Shown here: positions 32,447 to 38,227 of the stretch, one piece after another
Layout of the letters: each line of letters begins with the position of its first letter
Numbering within the stretch: the stretch's first letter is position 1
Assembly: GCA_016873715.1 (NCBI GenBank)
Contig: VGWF01000031.1
Coordinates: forward strand, 1-38,227
Reading direction: 5' to 3'
Length of the DNA: 38,227 bases
Origin: Lentisphaerota bacterium
GTDB lineage: Bacteria > Verrucomicrobiota > Kiritimatiellia > PWTM01
The notes under the pieces: generated by a model
What the model saw: the letters and a program-made list of their open reading frames with translations, nothing else
What the model was told of the DNA's origin: nothing
The model's database searches: none
Program-made: the position numbers and the translations under genes

Positions 32447-33376
32447 TCAGTTCCTGCGTGCCCGCACGCGGAAGTACGCGGCCGCCCCTCCAACGCTTCC
32501 CGTGTACGCATTCGCGGGCGGCTCGGTTGGGAGGTTCGACGCAATGCACGAGTACCCCGTGGTCGGGGCCGCGCTACGCTCGACGAAGTAAACGTGGTTC
32601 GAGGCCGAGGACCACCGCAGCGCCACCTGGTCGGCCGCGGCCGTGCCCGCCACCTGGATCTCGGGCATGTCGGCCGGCGCCTTCGGGTCCGCGAACTGGA
32701 AGTGGCGGATCGCCATGTCGTCGTTGTTCCCTTGGGGCACGGTGTTGTCGCCGTCGACCACCGCGCGCCCGATGGGCTCGTCCGACACAACCCCCAGGAA
32801 GGCGTAGCCGCCGGAAACGGCCGGCAGGGGGAACGGGCCGCCCAGGACCTGGCCGGAGGTTCCGTACACCGTCAGGCCCGGATCGTTCAATCCGGGCTCG
32901 TTGTCGCCCAGTTCGAACGCCAGCGCGCGCAGGGGCGGGCCGCCGAGGATCACGATCTCGCAGTCGTCGTCCTCGTAGTTGTCGATGTCGCCGATCGACA
33001 ACGCATTCTCGTATCCCGCCCCGGGCGGGCTGGAGGGGCCGATCTCGTTGTCGTTGAACGTGAAGGTGGCGCCCGGCTCCAGCGTGGCGACGCGGAAGGA
33101 CCGGGACAGCCCCGTCGTGGCGGCCAGGAAGGTCAGGTTGCTTCCGACGTCGATGTTGTTCGCCGTCGGCGCGGGGACTTCCTCCGCCATCCCCACGCCT
33201 GCGGCCGTGGTGGCCAGTATCTGCCGCCCCGTGACCACCGCCGCCCATTCGGTCTCGTTCGTGTAGACGTAGACCGCCGCCCCGGCGCGACTGCCGCCCG
33301 CAGCCCACGCCGCAGCCGCCAGCACTTCCAGCACCCGCCGGCACGCCGCCGGCCATCCCCGCATCGTCGCCTGCAT
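32447..33376 (-). CDS. Secreted protein of unknown function, beta-rich
   Basis: 309 aa from ATG 33376, with GGGAGG upstream. Signal peptide MRGWPAACRRVLEVLAAAAWAAGGSRAGA. The mature part (VYVYTNETEWAAVVTG..., FTFNDNEIGPSSPPGAGYENALSIGDIDNYEDDDCEIVILGGPPLRALAFELGDNEPG...LTVYGTSGQVLG) resembles the secreted PEP-CTERM-like or PVC extracellular proteins that carry a D/N-rich jelly-roll-like domain. The last ~70 residues (VALRWSSASNHVYFVERS...AYFRVRARRN) look like a C-terminal Ig/Fn3-like module common in secreted proteins of these bacteria. No PEP-CTERM anchor is visible. Function unknown. Confidence 0.68.
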   Translation of the reverse strand: MQATMRGWPAACRRVLEVLAAAAWAAGGSRAGAAVYVYTNETEWAAVVTGRQILATTAAGVGMAEEVPAPTANNIDVGSNLTFLAATTGLSRSFRVATLEPGATFTFNDNEIGPSSPPGAGYENALSIGDIDNYEDDDCEIVILGGPPLRALAFELGDNEPGLNDPGLTVYGTSGQVLGGPFPLPAVSGGYAFLGVVSDEPIGRAVVDGDNTVPQGNNDDMAIRHFQFADPKAPADMPEIQVAGTAAADQVALRWSSASNHVYFVERSAAPTTGYSCIASNLPTEPPANAYTGSVGGAAAYFRVRARRN

Positions 33377-33453
33377 GGCGCGCCTCCCAGCCGCCCCGCG
33401 GCAGGGCAAGTGTGGCGCGACAATCGACAGGGATCAAGACTCGAATGCGACGA

Positions 33454-35394
33454 TCAGGGCTCCCGCGAGACCCGCAGCGACCGGACATTGATCGACTTCC
33501 AGGACGCCGCGTCGCGGGCCTTGAGGTTCAGGACCAGGTCCCCGGTCTCCTTCACCTCGACGGCGCCGAATCCGACGCCCTTGAACTCCGCCCAGTCGCC
33601 GGTCTTCGCGGGCTTCGCGGACAGCGTCCTGCCGGCGAACTCGACGACGCATTCCGCGCCGTCATGGACGGTCGCGAACTGGCCGCCGATCCTGTAGACG
33701 CCGGGCCGCTCGATCCTGAGCCGCCACGAGACCCACTCCGCCGGGAGGTCCCAGAAACCGATGTTGGCGTGGACGCCTTTCATCTCGACCTTGATCTTGT
33801 CGCCGTGAAGCTCGGCGTCGTCGGCGCGGAGGTTGAACGCGCCCTTGTCGTCGGCCAGGACGACCACCGGCGGCTCGACCACCGGCACGGGCCGGAGGTC
33901 CGCGCCCTCGATGCGCAGCGAGCACGTGTACTCCGACACCTTCGCCGCGGGCACCGTGACCGCGAGCCCCTCGTCGGTCTGCTTCCACGCCACCTCGCCC
34001 GCGTGGCCCAGCACGCCGACTTTCGTCACCCGGCCCGCCGCCGTGGCGAGGGAGCGGACGAGCAGGGTGCCGTCGGCCGGCCAGCCGAGCGCCGTTGCGT
34101 AGAGCGTCGCGCCCTTGGTCGTGAAGCGGATGTCCCGCGCGGAGTAGGCGAAGTCCTCCTTGAAGTGGCCGCCGCCGGCGCGGACGGGCCCCTCGCCGTA
34201 GACGTCCCACGGGCGCGTGCCGTAGATCGCCTCGCCGTGGACCGCGGTCCACGTCGCGAGATCCGCGAGCTGCTGCTCGACCTCGGGGTCGAGGGAGCCG
34301 TCGGGACGCTGCACGATGTTGAGGAGAAGGTTGCCGTTCTTGCTGACGATGTCGACGAGCATGTGGATGGTCCAGCTCACCGGGCGGAACTTCCAGTCGC
34401 GATTGTAGTACCAGTCGCCGATCGAGGTGTCCGTCTGCCACGGGTGCGGGTTGACGCCCTTCATGACGCCGCGCTCGAGATCCTGCACCCACCGCCCCTC
34501 GGACTCCTGCTTGCAGGTATAGATGATCTCGGGCTTGCCGCCGCGGCGGGCGGCGTCGGCGTTGTAGAGATGGGCGATCATGCTCAGGCCGCACTCGTTC
34601 TCGAACGGCACGCGGCCGTCGGTGTAGACGAGGTCCGGCTGGTAGCCGTCGACCAGCTCGCGGATGCGGTCGAACCACTGGCGGTGCCAGCGCGGATCCT
34701 TGCTGTACCAGCCCTTGTCGTCCGGCGCCGCCGCCGGGTGGTAGAGGTCCTGCCACTCCGGGTTCGCGCCGTCGTAGGGCACGCCGGCCTTCGGGCCGTC
34801 CTTGTCCGCGCCGTGGCTCGTCTGGAACCAGGTGAAGCTGGCGCCGAGGTGCTCGGAGACGCCGAACTTGAGGCCGTGCTTCTTCGCGGCCTTCTGCCAG
34901 TCGCCGACCACGTCGCGCTTCGGCCCCATTTCGACCGAGTTCCACCGGTGCAGCTTCGAGGCCCAGAGGTAGTAGTTGTCGTGGTGGGAGGCCATGCTGA
35001 CGAAGTACCGCGCGCCCGCCTTCCTGTAGAGGGCCATCAGGCGGTCCGGATCCCACGTCTCGGCCTTCCACAGCGGGATGATGTCCTTGTAGCCGAACTC
35101 CGACGGATGGCCGTAGGTCTTGACGTGGTGCTCGTACTGGCTGCGCCGGGCGCCGGGGACGTACATGTTCTTCGCGTACCAGTCGCCGACCATCGGCACG
35201 GCCTGCGGTCCCCAGTGCGCCCAGATGCCGAACTTGGCGTCGCGGAACCAGTCGGGGCACGCGTAGCCCTTCAGCGAGTCCATGTCGCCCTTGAACGGCC
35301 CCGCCGCGATCGACCACGCCTGCGTCTCCGCCGCCGCGGCCGCACCCGCCATCCACGCCGCCAGCCCCGCCGCCCATCCGTGCATCCGGTTCAT
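33454..35394 (-). CDS. Secreted alpha-L-fucosidase-like glycoside hydrolase (GH29) with C-terminal accessory domain
   Basis: 646 aa. Signal peptide MNRMHGWAAGLAAWMAGAAAAAE; GGAGGCGAG lies upstream of the ATG. GH29 features: DWFRDAKFGIWAHWGPQAVP (about 47-66), EYGHPSEFGYKDIIPLWKAE-type segment, YFVSMASHHDNYYLW (about 130), PDLVYTDGRVPFENE with the probable nucleophile Asp (about 250), and SKNGNLLLNIVQRPDGSLD (about 345). The C-terminal ~140 residues (VSWRLRIERPGVYRIGGQFATVHDGAECVVEFAGRTL...) are a carbohydrate-binding-like beta sandwich. It should release L-fucose from glycans outside the cytoplasm, fitting the sulfatase at 9116. Substrate not determinable. Confidence 0.9.
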   Translation of the reverse strand: MNRMHGWAAGLAAWMAGAAAAAETQAWSIAAGPFKGDMDSLKGYACPDWFRDAKFGIWAHWGPQAVPMVGDWYAKNMYVPGARRSQYEHHVKTYGHPSEFGYKDIIPLWKAETWDPDRLMALYRKAGARYFVSMASHHDNYYLWASKLHRWNSVEMGPKRDVVGDWQKAAKKHGLKFGVSEHLGASFTWFQTSHGADKDGPKAGVPYDGANPEWQDLYHPAAAPDDKGWYSKDPRWHRQWFDRIRELVDGYQPDLVYTDGRVPFENECGLSMIAHLYNADAARRGGKPEIIYTCKQESEGRWVQDLERGVMKGVNPHPWQTDTSIGDWYYNRDWKFRPVSWTIHMLVDIVSKNGNLLLNIVQRPDGSLDPEVEQQLADLATWTAVHGEAIYGTRPWDVYGEGPVRAGGGHFKEDFAYSARDIRFTTKGATLYATALGWPADGTLLVRSLATAAGRVTKVGVLGHAGEVAWKQTDEGLAVTVPAAKVSEYTCSLRIEGADLRPVPVVEPPVVVLADDKGAFNLRADDAELHGDKIKVEMKGVHANIGFWDLPAEWVSWRLRIERPGVYRIGGQFATVHDGAECVVEFAGRTLSAKPAKTGDWAEFKGVGFGAVEVKETGDLVLNLKARDAASWKSINVRSLRVSREP

Positions 35395-35602
35395 GCGCTC
35401 GCCTCCGCCGCGGGACCGTCCGCCCCGCGCCCCGCCAGTATGTCCGAACGCCCGCGCCCCGCCATGGCCCAGACTGGCCGCCGCATGCCGAAAATTGACT
35501 TCGCGGACGAGGGGCGGGGAAAGTGTCGGGTGGCCAGTGGCGAGTGTCGGGGCGGAGGAAGGCAACGGCGCGGTCGATTGATCCCCGACAGCTTCCTCCT
35601 TC

Positions 35603-35731
35603 TCTTTCAGGTTTCAGGTTTCCTCCCTCATCCCTTCCCCGTTGGTTGTTGTATCCGCACTTCGGTGTTCGATGTTGGATGTTCGATGTTCGGTGTTCTC
35701 CGAAAGGGTCGGGGGTCGAGGGGCGAGGGGG
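35603..35731. repeat. Spacer direct repeat, copy 1
   Basis: Starts tctttcaggtttcagg, contains ccctcatcccttcc, gttggttgttg, tatccgcacttcgg, then heptamers ggtgttc gatgttg gatgttc gatgttc ggtgttc (35664-35698), and ends in a G-rich ggggcgaggggg tract. Copy 2 at 35771 is nearly identical, with small indels. Confidence 0.8.
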
Positions 35732-35770
35732 AAGGACGAGGGACGAGGGTCGAGGGACGAGGGGGCGTCT

Positions 35771-35908
35771 TCTTTCAGGTTTCAGGTTTCCGCCCTCATC
35801 CCTTCCTCGTTGGTTGTTGGCCGTTGTATCCGCACTTCGGTGTTCGATGTTGGATGTTCGGTGTTCGGTGTTCTCCGGAAGGGGCGAGGGTCGAGGGGCG
35901 AGGGGGGG
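35771..35908. repeat. Spacer direct repeat, copy 2
   Basis: Second copy of the block at 35603, with an extra gccgttg heptamer near 35818 and heptamers ggtgttc gatgttg gatgttc ggtgttc ggtgttc at 35839-35873. Confidence 0.8.
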
Positions 35909-36009
35909 GGAGTGTCGGGTGGCAAGTGGCGAGTGTCGGGCTTTTGCGCCAACGAGCAAGCCACAACAGGCCCGGACCGGGCCCTGGGCACCCCGCACGC
36001 CCCGGCCCG

Positions 36010-36033
36010 GGATATGCGACGCGTCGCATATCC
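36010..36033. repeat. 24-bp perfect palindrome, GGATATGCGACG plus its reverse complement
   Basis: Twelve bases followed directly by their exact reverse complement, no spacer. It lies at the edge between the repeat-rich spacer and the lower-GC cassette region. It could be a recombinase, partition or regulator site, or an unusual cruciform. No gene overlaps. Confidence 0.85.
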
Positions 36034-36297
36034 TCGTAATGGAGGGGTTTTGCGCCACGATCCGACTCAGGCCAATCTCAACCCCAACCGCAGTCTCCAC
36101 CAAGCCGGCGCTTGCGGCGAGCCCGCCAACCCTCTGGCGCGCAGCGCGAAACCTCAATCAAGAAGCCGCTTGAATCTCTCCGTCGGCAGGCGCAGCATCG
36201 TCTGCAAGATGAACGGATGGAGGACCGAGAAACCACGCCGGAGAGGTGCCGACCCGAGAAATGCGACTGGTCGTAGAATACACGTTCGCCGAGAAGG

Positions 36298-36720
36298 ATG
36301 ATGATGGAATATCGCTTTGCGACAGTCAGTGATCTTGACCGCCTCGCGGAGTGGAATCACCAACTCATCCGTGATGAAGGTCACAGGAACGCCATGACGG
36401 TGCCAGAACTGCGAGAGAGAATGCGTGCATGGATCAGTGGCGAGTACAAAGCCGTGATCTTCGGTCCGGAGGTTGACCCGGTCGCGTATGCTCTATTCAA
36501 GGAGACCGCGGCGGAGGTCTACCTCAGGCAACTGTTCGTGAGACGAGACAGGAGAAGTGAGGGAATTGGCCGGAAGTCCGTCGATATCCTGCGTGAACGA
36601 GTGTGGCCGCGGCAGAAGAGGTTGACGGTCGAGGTCCTGACGGCCAACACTCGGGCCGTGCGCTTCTGGCGCACTATTGGGTACAAGGACTACTCCCTCA
36701 CGCTGGAGATCATGCCATAA
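36298..36720 (+). CDS. GNAT-family N-acetyltransferase (first cassette gene)
   Basis: 140 aa. EYRFATVSDLDRLAEWNHQLIRDEGH is a GNAT opening. VAYALFKETAAEVYLRQLFVRRDRRSEGIGRKSVDILRERVW (about 60-102) contains motif A with R-x-x-G-I-G-R for acetyl-CoA binding, and VEVLTANTRAVRFWRTIGYKDYSL is motif B. Three consecutive ATGs (36298, 36301, 36304) follow GAGAAGG, and the third has the best spacing. Substrate unknown. GC is clearly lower than in the rest of the window, and the gene is followed within one nucleotide of the stop by an attC-like site, as expected for an integron cassette. Confidence 0.88.
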   Translation: MMMEYRFATVSDLDRLAEWNHQLIRDEGHRNAMTVPELRERMRAWISGEYKAVIFGPEVDPVAYALFKETAAEVYLRQLFVRRDRRSEGIGRKSVDILRERVWPRQKRLTVEVLTANTRAVRFWRTIGYKDYSLTLEIMP

Positions 36721-36797
36721 AGAACCGGCGAACCATGAGGTTCACCGTATTCCTCACCCGCGGCGGGTTCGGAATCCGGTGACCTCCGACGTTGGGC
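36719..36797 (+). repeat. attC-like site 1 (integron recombination site)
   Basis: It ends in the core GTTGGGC (36791-36797). The fold pairs GAGGT with ACCTC and CACCGTATTCCTCACCCGC with GCGGGTTCGGAATCCGGTG, leaving unpaired bases as in attC hairpins. The left core is degenerate (AAAGAAC). The apical segment is almost identical to that of site 2. Confidence 0.75.
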
Positions 36798-36806
36798 TTA
36801 AGACAG

Positions 36807-37391
36807 ATGACCAGGACACCTCCAAATTCAATTGAACCAAAGACTCGCCGAGCATGGAGAGCTTGGCTCCAGAAGAATTCAGACAGGGACAGGGGGTTGT
36901 GGCTAATCACGTACAAGAAGGCGTCTGGAAAACAGCAATTGACATTCGAACAGGCGGCGGAAGAGGCTCTGTGTTTCGGGTGGATCGACAGCAAGCCTGC
37001 CAAGTTGGATGATGAACGTTCCATGCTTTGGTTCGCACCGCGTAAAGCAGGCACAGGTTGGTCCGCGCTCAACAAGAAACGCGTTGCTCAAATGATCGCC
37101 CAAGGGCACATGACCCCAGCCGGACTAGCGAAAATAGAAACGGCAAAGCAGGACGGATCGTGGACACAGTTGGATGCGGTAGAACGTCTTGATATTCCCA
37201 CGGATCTGGCCGAGGCGATGGTTCGTTACCCCGAGTCGAGGCGCAATTTCGAGGCATTTCCGAGATCGGTGAAGCGCGGGATACTGGAATGGATTGTGAA
37301 GGCCAAGCGACCAGAAACACGAAGAGGCAGAGTTGAGGAGACGGCGGAATTGGCGATGAAGAATCTACGAGCCAATCAGTGGAGACAATGA
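36807..37391 (+). CDS. YdeI/OmpD-associated family protein (DUF1905/BOF-type)
   Basis: 194 aa from ATG 36807 (the upstream TTG at 36792 is part of the attC core). SIEPKTRRAWRAWLQKNSDRDRGLWLITYKKASGKQQLTFEQAAEEALCFGWIDSKPAKLDDERSMLWFAPRKAGTGWSALNKKRVAQMIAQGHMTPAGLAKIETAKQDGSW is the conserved YdeI-like region (EAL(C/R)FGWID and KR...L). The C-terminal half has the usual AFPRSVKRGILEWIVKAKRPETRRGRVEETAELA segment. The family is named for bacteriocin/antimicrobial-peptide resistance links, but its molecular role is poorly known. Common as a cassette cargo; both flanks are attC-like. Confidence 0.88.
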   Translation: MTRTPPNSIEPKTRRAWRAWLQKNSDRDRGLWLITYKKASGKQQLTFEQAAEEALCFGWIDSKPAKLDDERSMLWFAPRKAGTGWSALNKKRVAQMIAQGHMTPAGLAKIETAKQDGSWTQLDAVERLDIPTDLAEAMVRYPESRRNFEAFPRSVKRGILEWIVKAKRPETRRGRVEETAELAMKNLRANQWRQ

Positions 37392-37393
37392 AA

Positions 37394-37464
37394 GCCCAAC
37401 CATCGCCTCCACCGTATTCCTCACCCGCAGCGGGTTCGGAATCCGGTGAGGCGTGACGTTAGGC
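37394..37464 (+). repeat. attC-like site 2
   Basis: 71 bp with canonical cores GCCCAAC (37394-37400) and GTTAGGC (37458-37464). Stem GCCTC/GAGGC continues into CACCGTATTCCTCACCCGC / GCGGGTTCGGAATCCGGTG. Relative to site 1 the outer stem differs on both arms so pairing is preserved. Confidence 0.85.
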
Positions 37465-37482
37465 CAACGAAAGGGATAGTAA

Positions 37483-38082
37483 ATGGAATCCTTCTCAATG
37501 CTCGTATCGATTGTTTTCATGGTGCTCTTCATCCCGCTGCTTGCCGTCCAGCAGCGGCATGGCCATCTTGACTATGGCGTTTACGCGCATCTGCAGATTC
37601 CTGTGATCATCTGTGTTCTTTTCGGCGTCTGCTGGTGGCTGCACAAGAAGGCGTCGAAAGCGTCCCTGTATTTCGTCCTTGTTCCGCTCGCCTACGTCGT
37701 TTCCACCGCCACAACGAACATAGTCGGCGAGAGGTGTCTCCAGGTAGATCACTCCAAGGATTTGCCCATCAGACAACGGCTCGTGGACTACAGCCCCCCA
37801 AACACACCGCCTACCAAGTCGCAGATTCTGGTTGATCTCGGTCAGCCTTTGGGCGACGCCATTCTCGCATCTACGAACGTCAATGTGCCCGAAGAGGTGA
37901 TGGTAAGCGTACGCTACGCCCCGGCAAGGTCAGAAGTTCTCGTCTACGAGGAAACGGCTCGTAACGGCCTGCATTTTACGTATTTCATCTTCATCGATCC
38001 CAACACGGGCAGAAAAGGGTTCCACGTAGAGGTGCCGGGCATCTTGAGAGAGGACCAATGGCCAAGGCAGGCGCTACGTTGA
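37483..38082 (+). CDS. Membrane-anchored protein of unknown function (third cassette gene)
   Basis: 199 aa. Three hydrophobic segments at the N-terminus: MLVSIVFMVLFIPLLAV (6-22), IPVIICVLFGVCWWL (about 39-53) and SLYFVLVPLAYVVSTATTNIVG (about 60-81). The rest is soluble (QILVDLGQPLGDAILASTNVNVPEEVMVSVRYAPARSEVLVYEETARNGLHFTYFIFIDPNTGRKGFHVEVPG), with a glycine-poor beta-rich look. No family recognised. Typical cassette-style orphan gene, flanked by attC-like sites. Confidence 0.75.
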   Translation: MESFSMLVSIVFMVLFIPLLAVQQRHGHLDYGVYAHLQIPVIICVLFGVCWWLHKKASKASLYFVLVPLAYVVSTATTNIVGERCLQVDHSKDLPIRQRLVDYSPPNTPPTKSQILVDLGQPLGDAILASTNVNVPEEVMVSVRYAPARSEVLVYEETARNGLHFTYFIFIDPNTGRKGFHVEVPGILREDQWPRQALR

Positions 38083-38104
38083 TGCTCTGTTCAGAAGACT
38101 GAAG

Positions 38105-38165
38105 GCCTAACAACCGGCGGCACCATACGTCGCTAACGCGCCGCTGGTGCGCCGTGACGTCAGGC
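38105..38165 (+). repeat. attC-like site 3 (different loop sequence)
   Basis: 61 bp with cores GCCTAAC (38105-38111) and GTCAGGC (38159-38165, one mismatch to GTTRRRY). Arms CGGCGGCACCA and TGGTGCGCCG pair imperfectly around a short loop. Its interior differs from sites 1 and 2. Confidence 0.75.
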
Positions 38166-38209
38166 GTCGCTCGCGCATCCATGGAACTCAAGAGCAAACA
38201 GCACCAGGA

Positions 38210-38227
38210 ATGAAAGCCAAACCCCCC
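38210..38227 (+). CDS. Possible start of a fourth cassette gene, cut by the window end
   Basis: ATGAAAGCCAAACCCCCC begins 44 nt after site 3 and is preceded by CCAGGA. Only six codons are visible, so nothing can be said about the product. A separate short frame, MELKSKQHQE, begins at 38181. Confidence 0.3.

Larger units (their letters stand above)
35395..36297. other. 900-nt non-coding spacer rich in 7-bp repeats, ending at a lower-GC boundary
   Basis: No gene supported. Contents: four 7-bp units gtgtcgg/gtggcca at 35523-35550 and again at 35912-35939; a ~130-bp block present twice (35603 and 35771); G-rich heptamers ggtcgag/gacgagg around 35707-35762; a 24-bp perfect palindrome at 36010-36033. 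From 36034 to 36297 the composition changes toward the cassette region and I see no recognisable gene. Confidence 0.7.

Noticed and set aside
33662-36157. Long minus-strand frame through the spacer at 35.4-36.2 kb
   Set aside because: It overlaps the fucosidase gene in another frame and translates repeats into low-complexity sequence; no protein family is visible.
36154-36384. Minus-strand frame ending in RLPTERFKRLLD as an integrase C-terminus
   Set aside because: It is antisense to the GNAT start and does not match the integron integrase end or any tyrosine recombinase motif (no R-H-x-x-R...Y order).

Overview
The window is very GC-rich (roughly 70% by eye) apart from its last ~1.9 kb. It encodes a Gram-negative-type bacterium: an LpxL-like lipid A acyltransferase, Tat-exported sulfatase and isomerase-like proteins, a secreted alpha-L-fucosidase and a Spy/CpxP-like periplasmic protein. 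The sulfatase/fucosidase content and the intergenic heptanucleotide repeats suggest the PVC superphylum, perhaps Kiritimatiellota. That placement is inference; there is no rRNA here to prove it. I saw no tRNA, rRNA or CRISPR array.

Layout. 1-3.9 kb: sulfate assimilation, with a sulfite reductase divergent from a cysH / precorrin-2 dehydrogenase / lipoprotein operon. 4-7.2 kb: cofactor and sulfur chemistry (HydE-like radical SAM enzyme, LarE, convergent MnmA). 7.4-13.6 kb: exported isomerase-like lipoprotein, sulfatase plus GT4 (minus strand), LpxL plus GT2 (plus strand). 13.7-19.7 kb: RHH/PIN toxin-antitoxin pair, trmL, CPBP protein, panC and panB separated by a HepT/MntA module, a collapsed nucleotidyltransferase remnant, folK and a GT4. 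20.9-25 kb: GYF_2/DUF975-like membrane protein, rhodanese, M50 protease, and amtB-glnB behind a good sigma-54 promoter. 25-28.2 kb: GDP-deoxyhexose genes (rmd-like, gmd), a TIM-barrel sugar isomerase and rpsU with its terminator. 28.4-35.4 kb: secreted proteins, a large MurU-like/AmgK-like fusion and the fucosidase. 35.4-36.3 kb: repeat-rich spacer. 36.3 kb to the end: lower-GC, co-oriented small genes separated by attC-like folded sites, which reads as an integron gene-cassette array.

The most unusual material is non-coding or at gene edges. (1) The probable integron cassette array has covarying attC stems. (2) A family of 7-bp-period repeats occurs in several unrelated sequence flavours across spacers. 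It also enters two genes: it forms a 32-unit linker inside the MurU/AmgK-like fusion and lies between the only in-frame start of folK and its kinase domain. (3) Paired TTCCAA-NNN-TTGGAA palindromes occur twice, each pair exactly 32 bp centre to centre. (4) A hairpin family with constant CTCCGT loop and compensatory stem changes sits mostly just after stop codons. Several enzymes lack canonical residues: PII lacks Tyr51, MnmA lacks its second catalytic Cys, and the CPBP protein lacks its Glu pair.

Many starts have no Shine-Dalgarno sequence but carry a -10-like hexamer 7-15 nt upstream, suggesting leaderless or near-leaderless transcripts. Start codons below were chosen with this in mind and remain the least certain part of the annotation.
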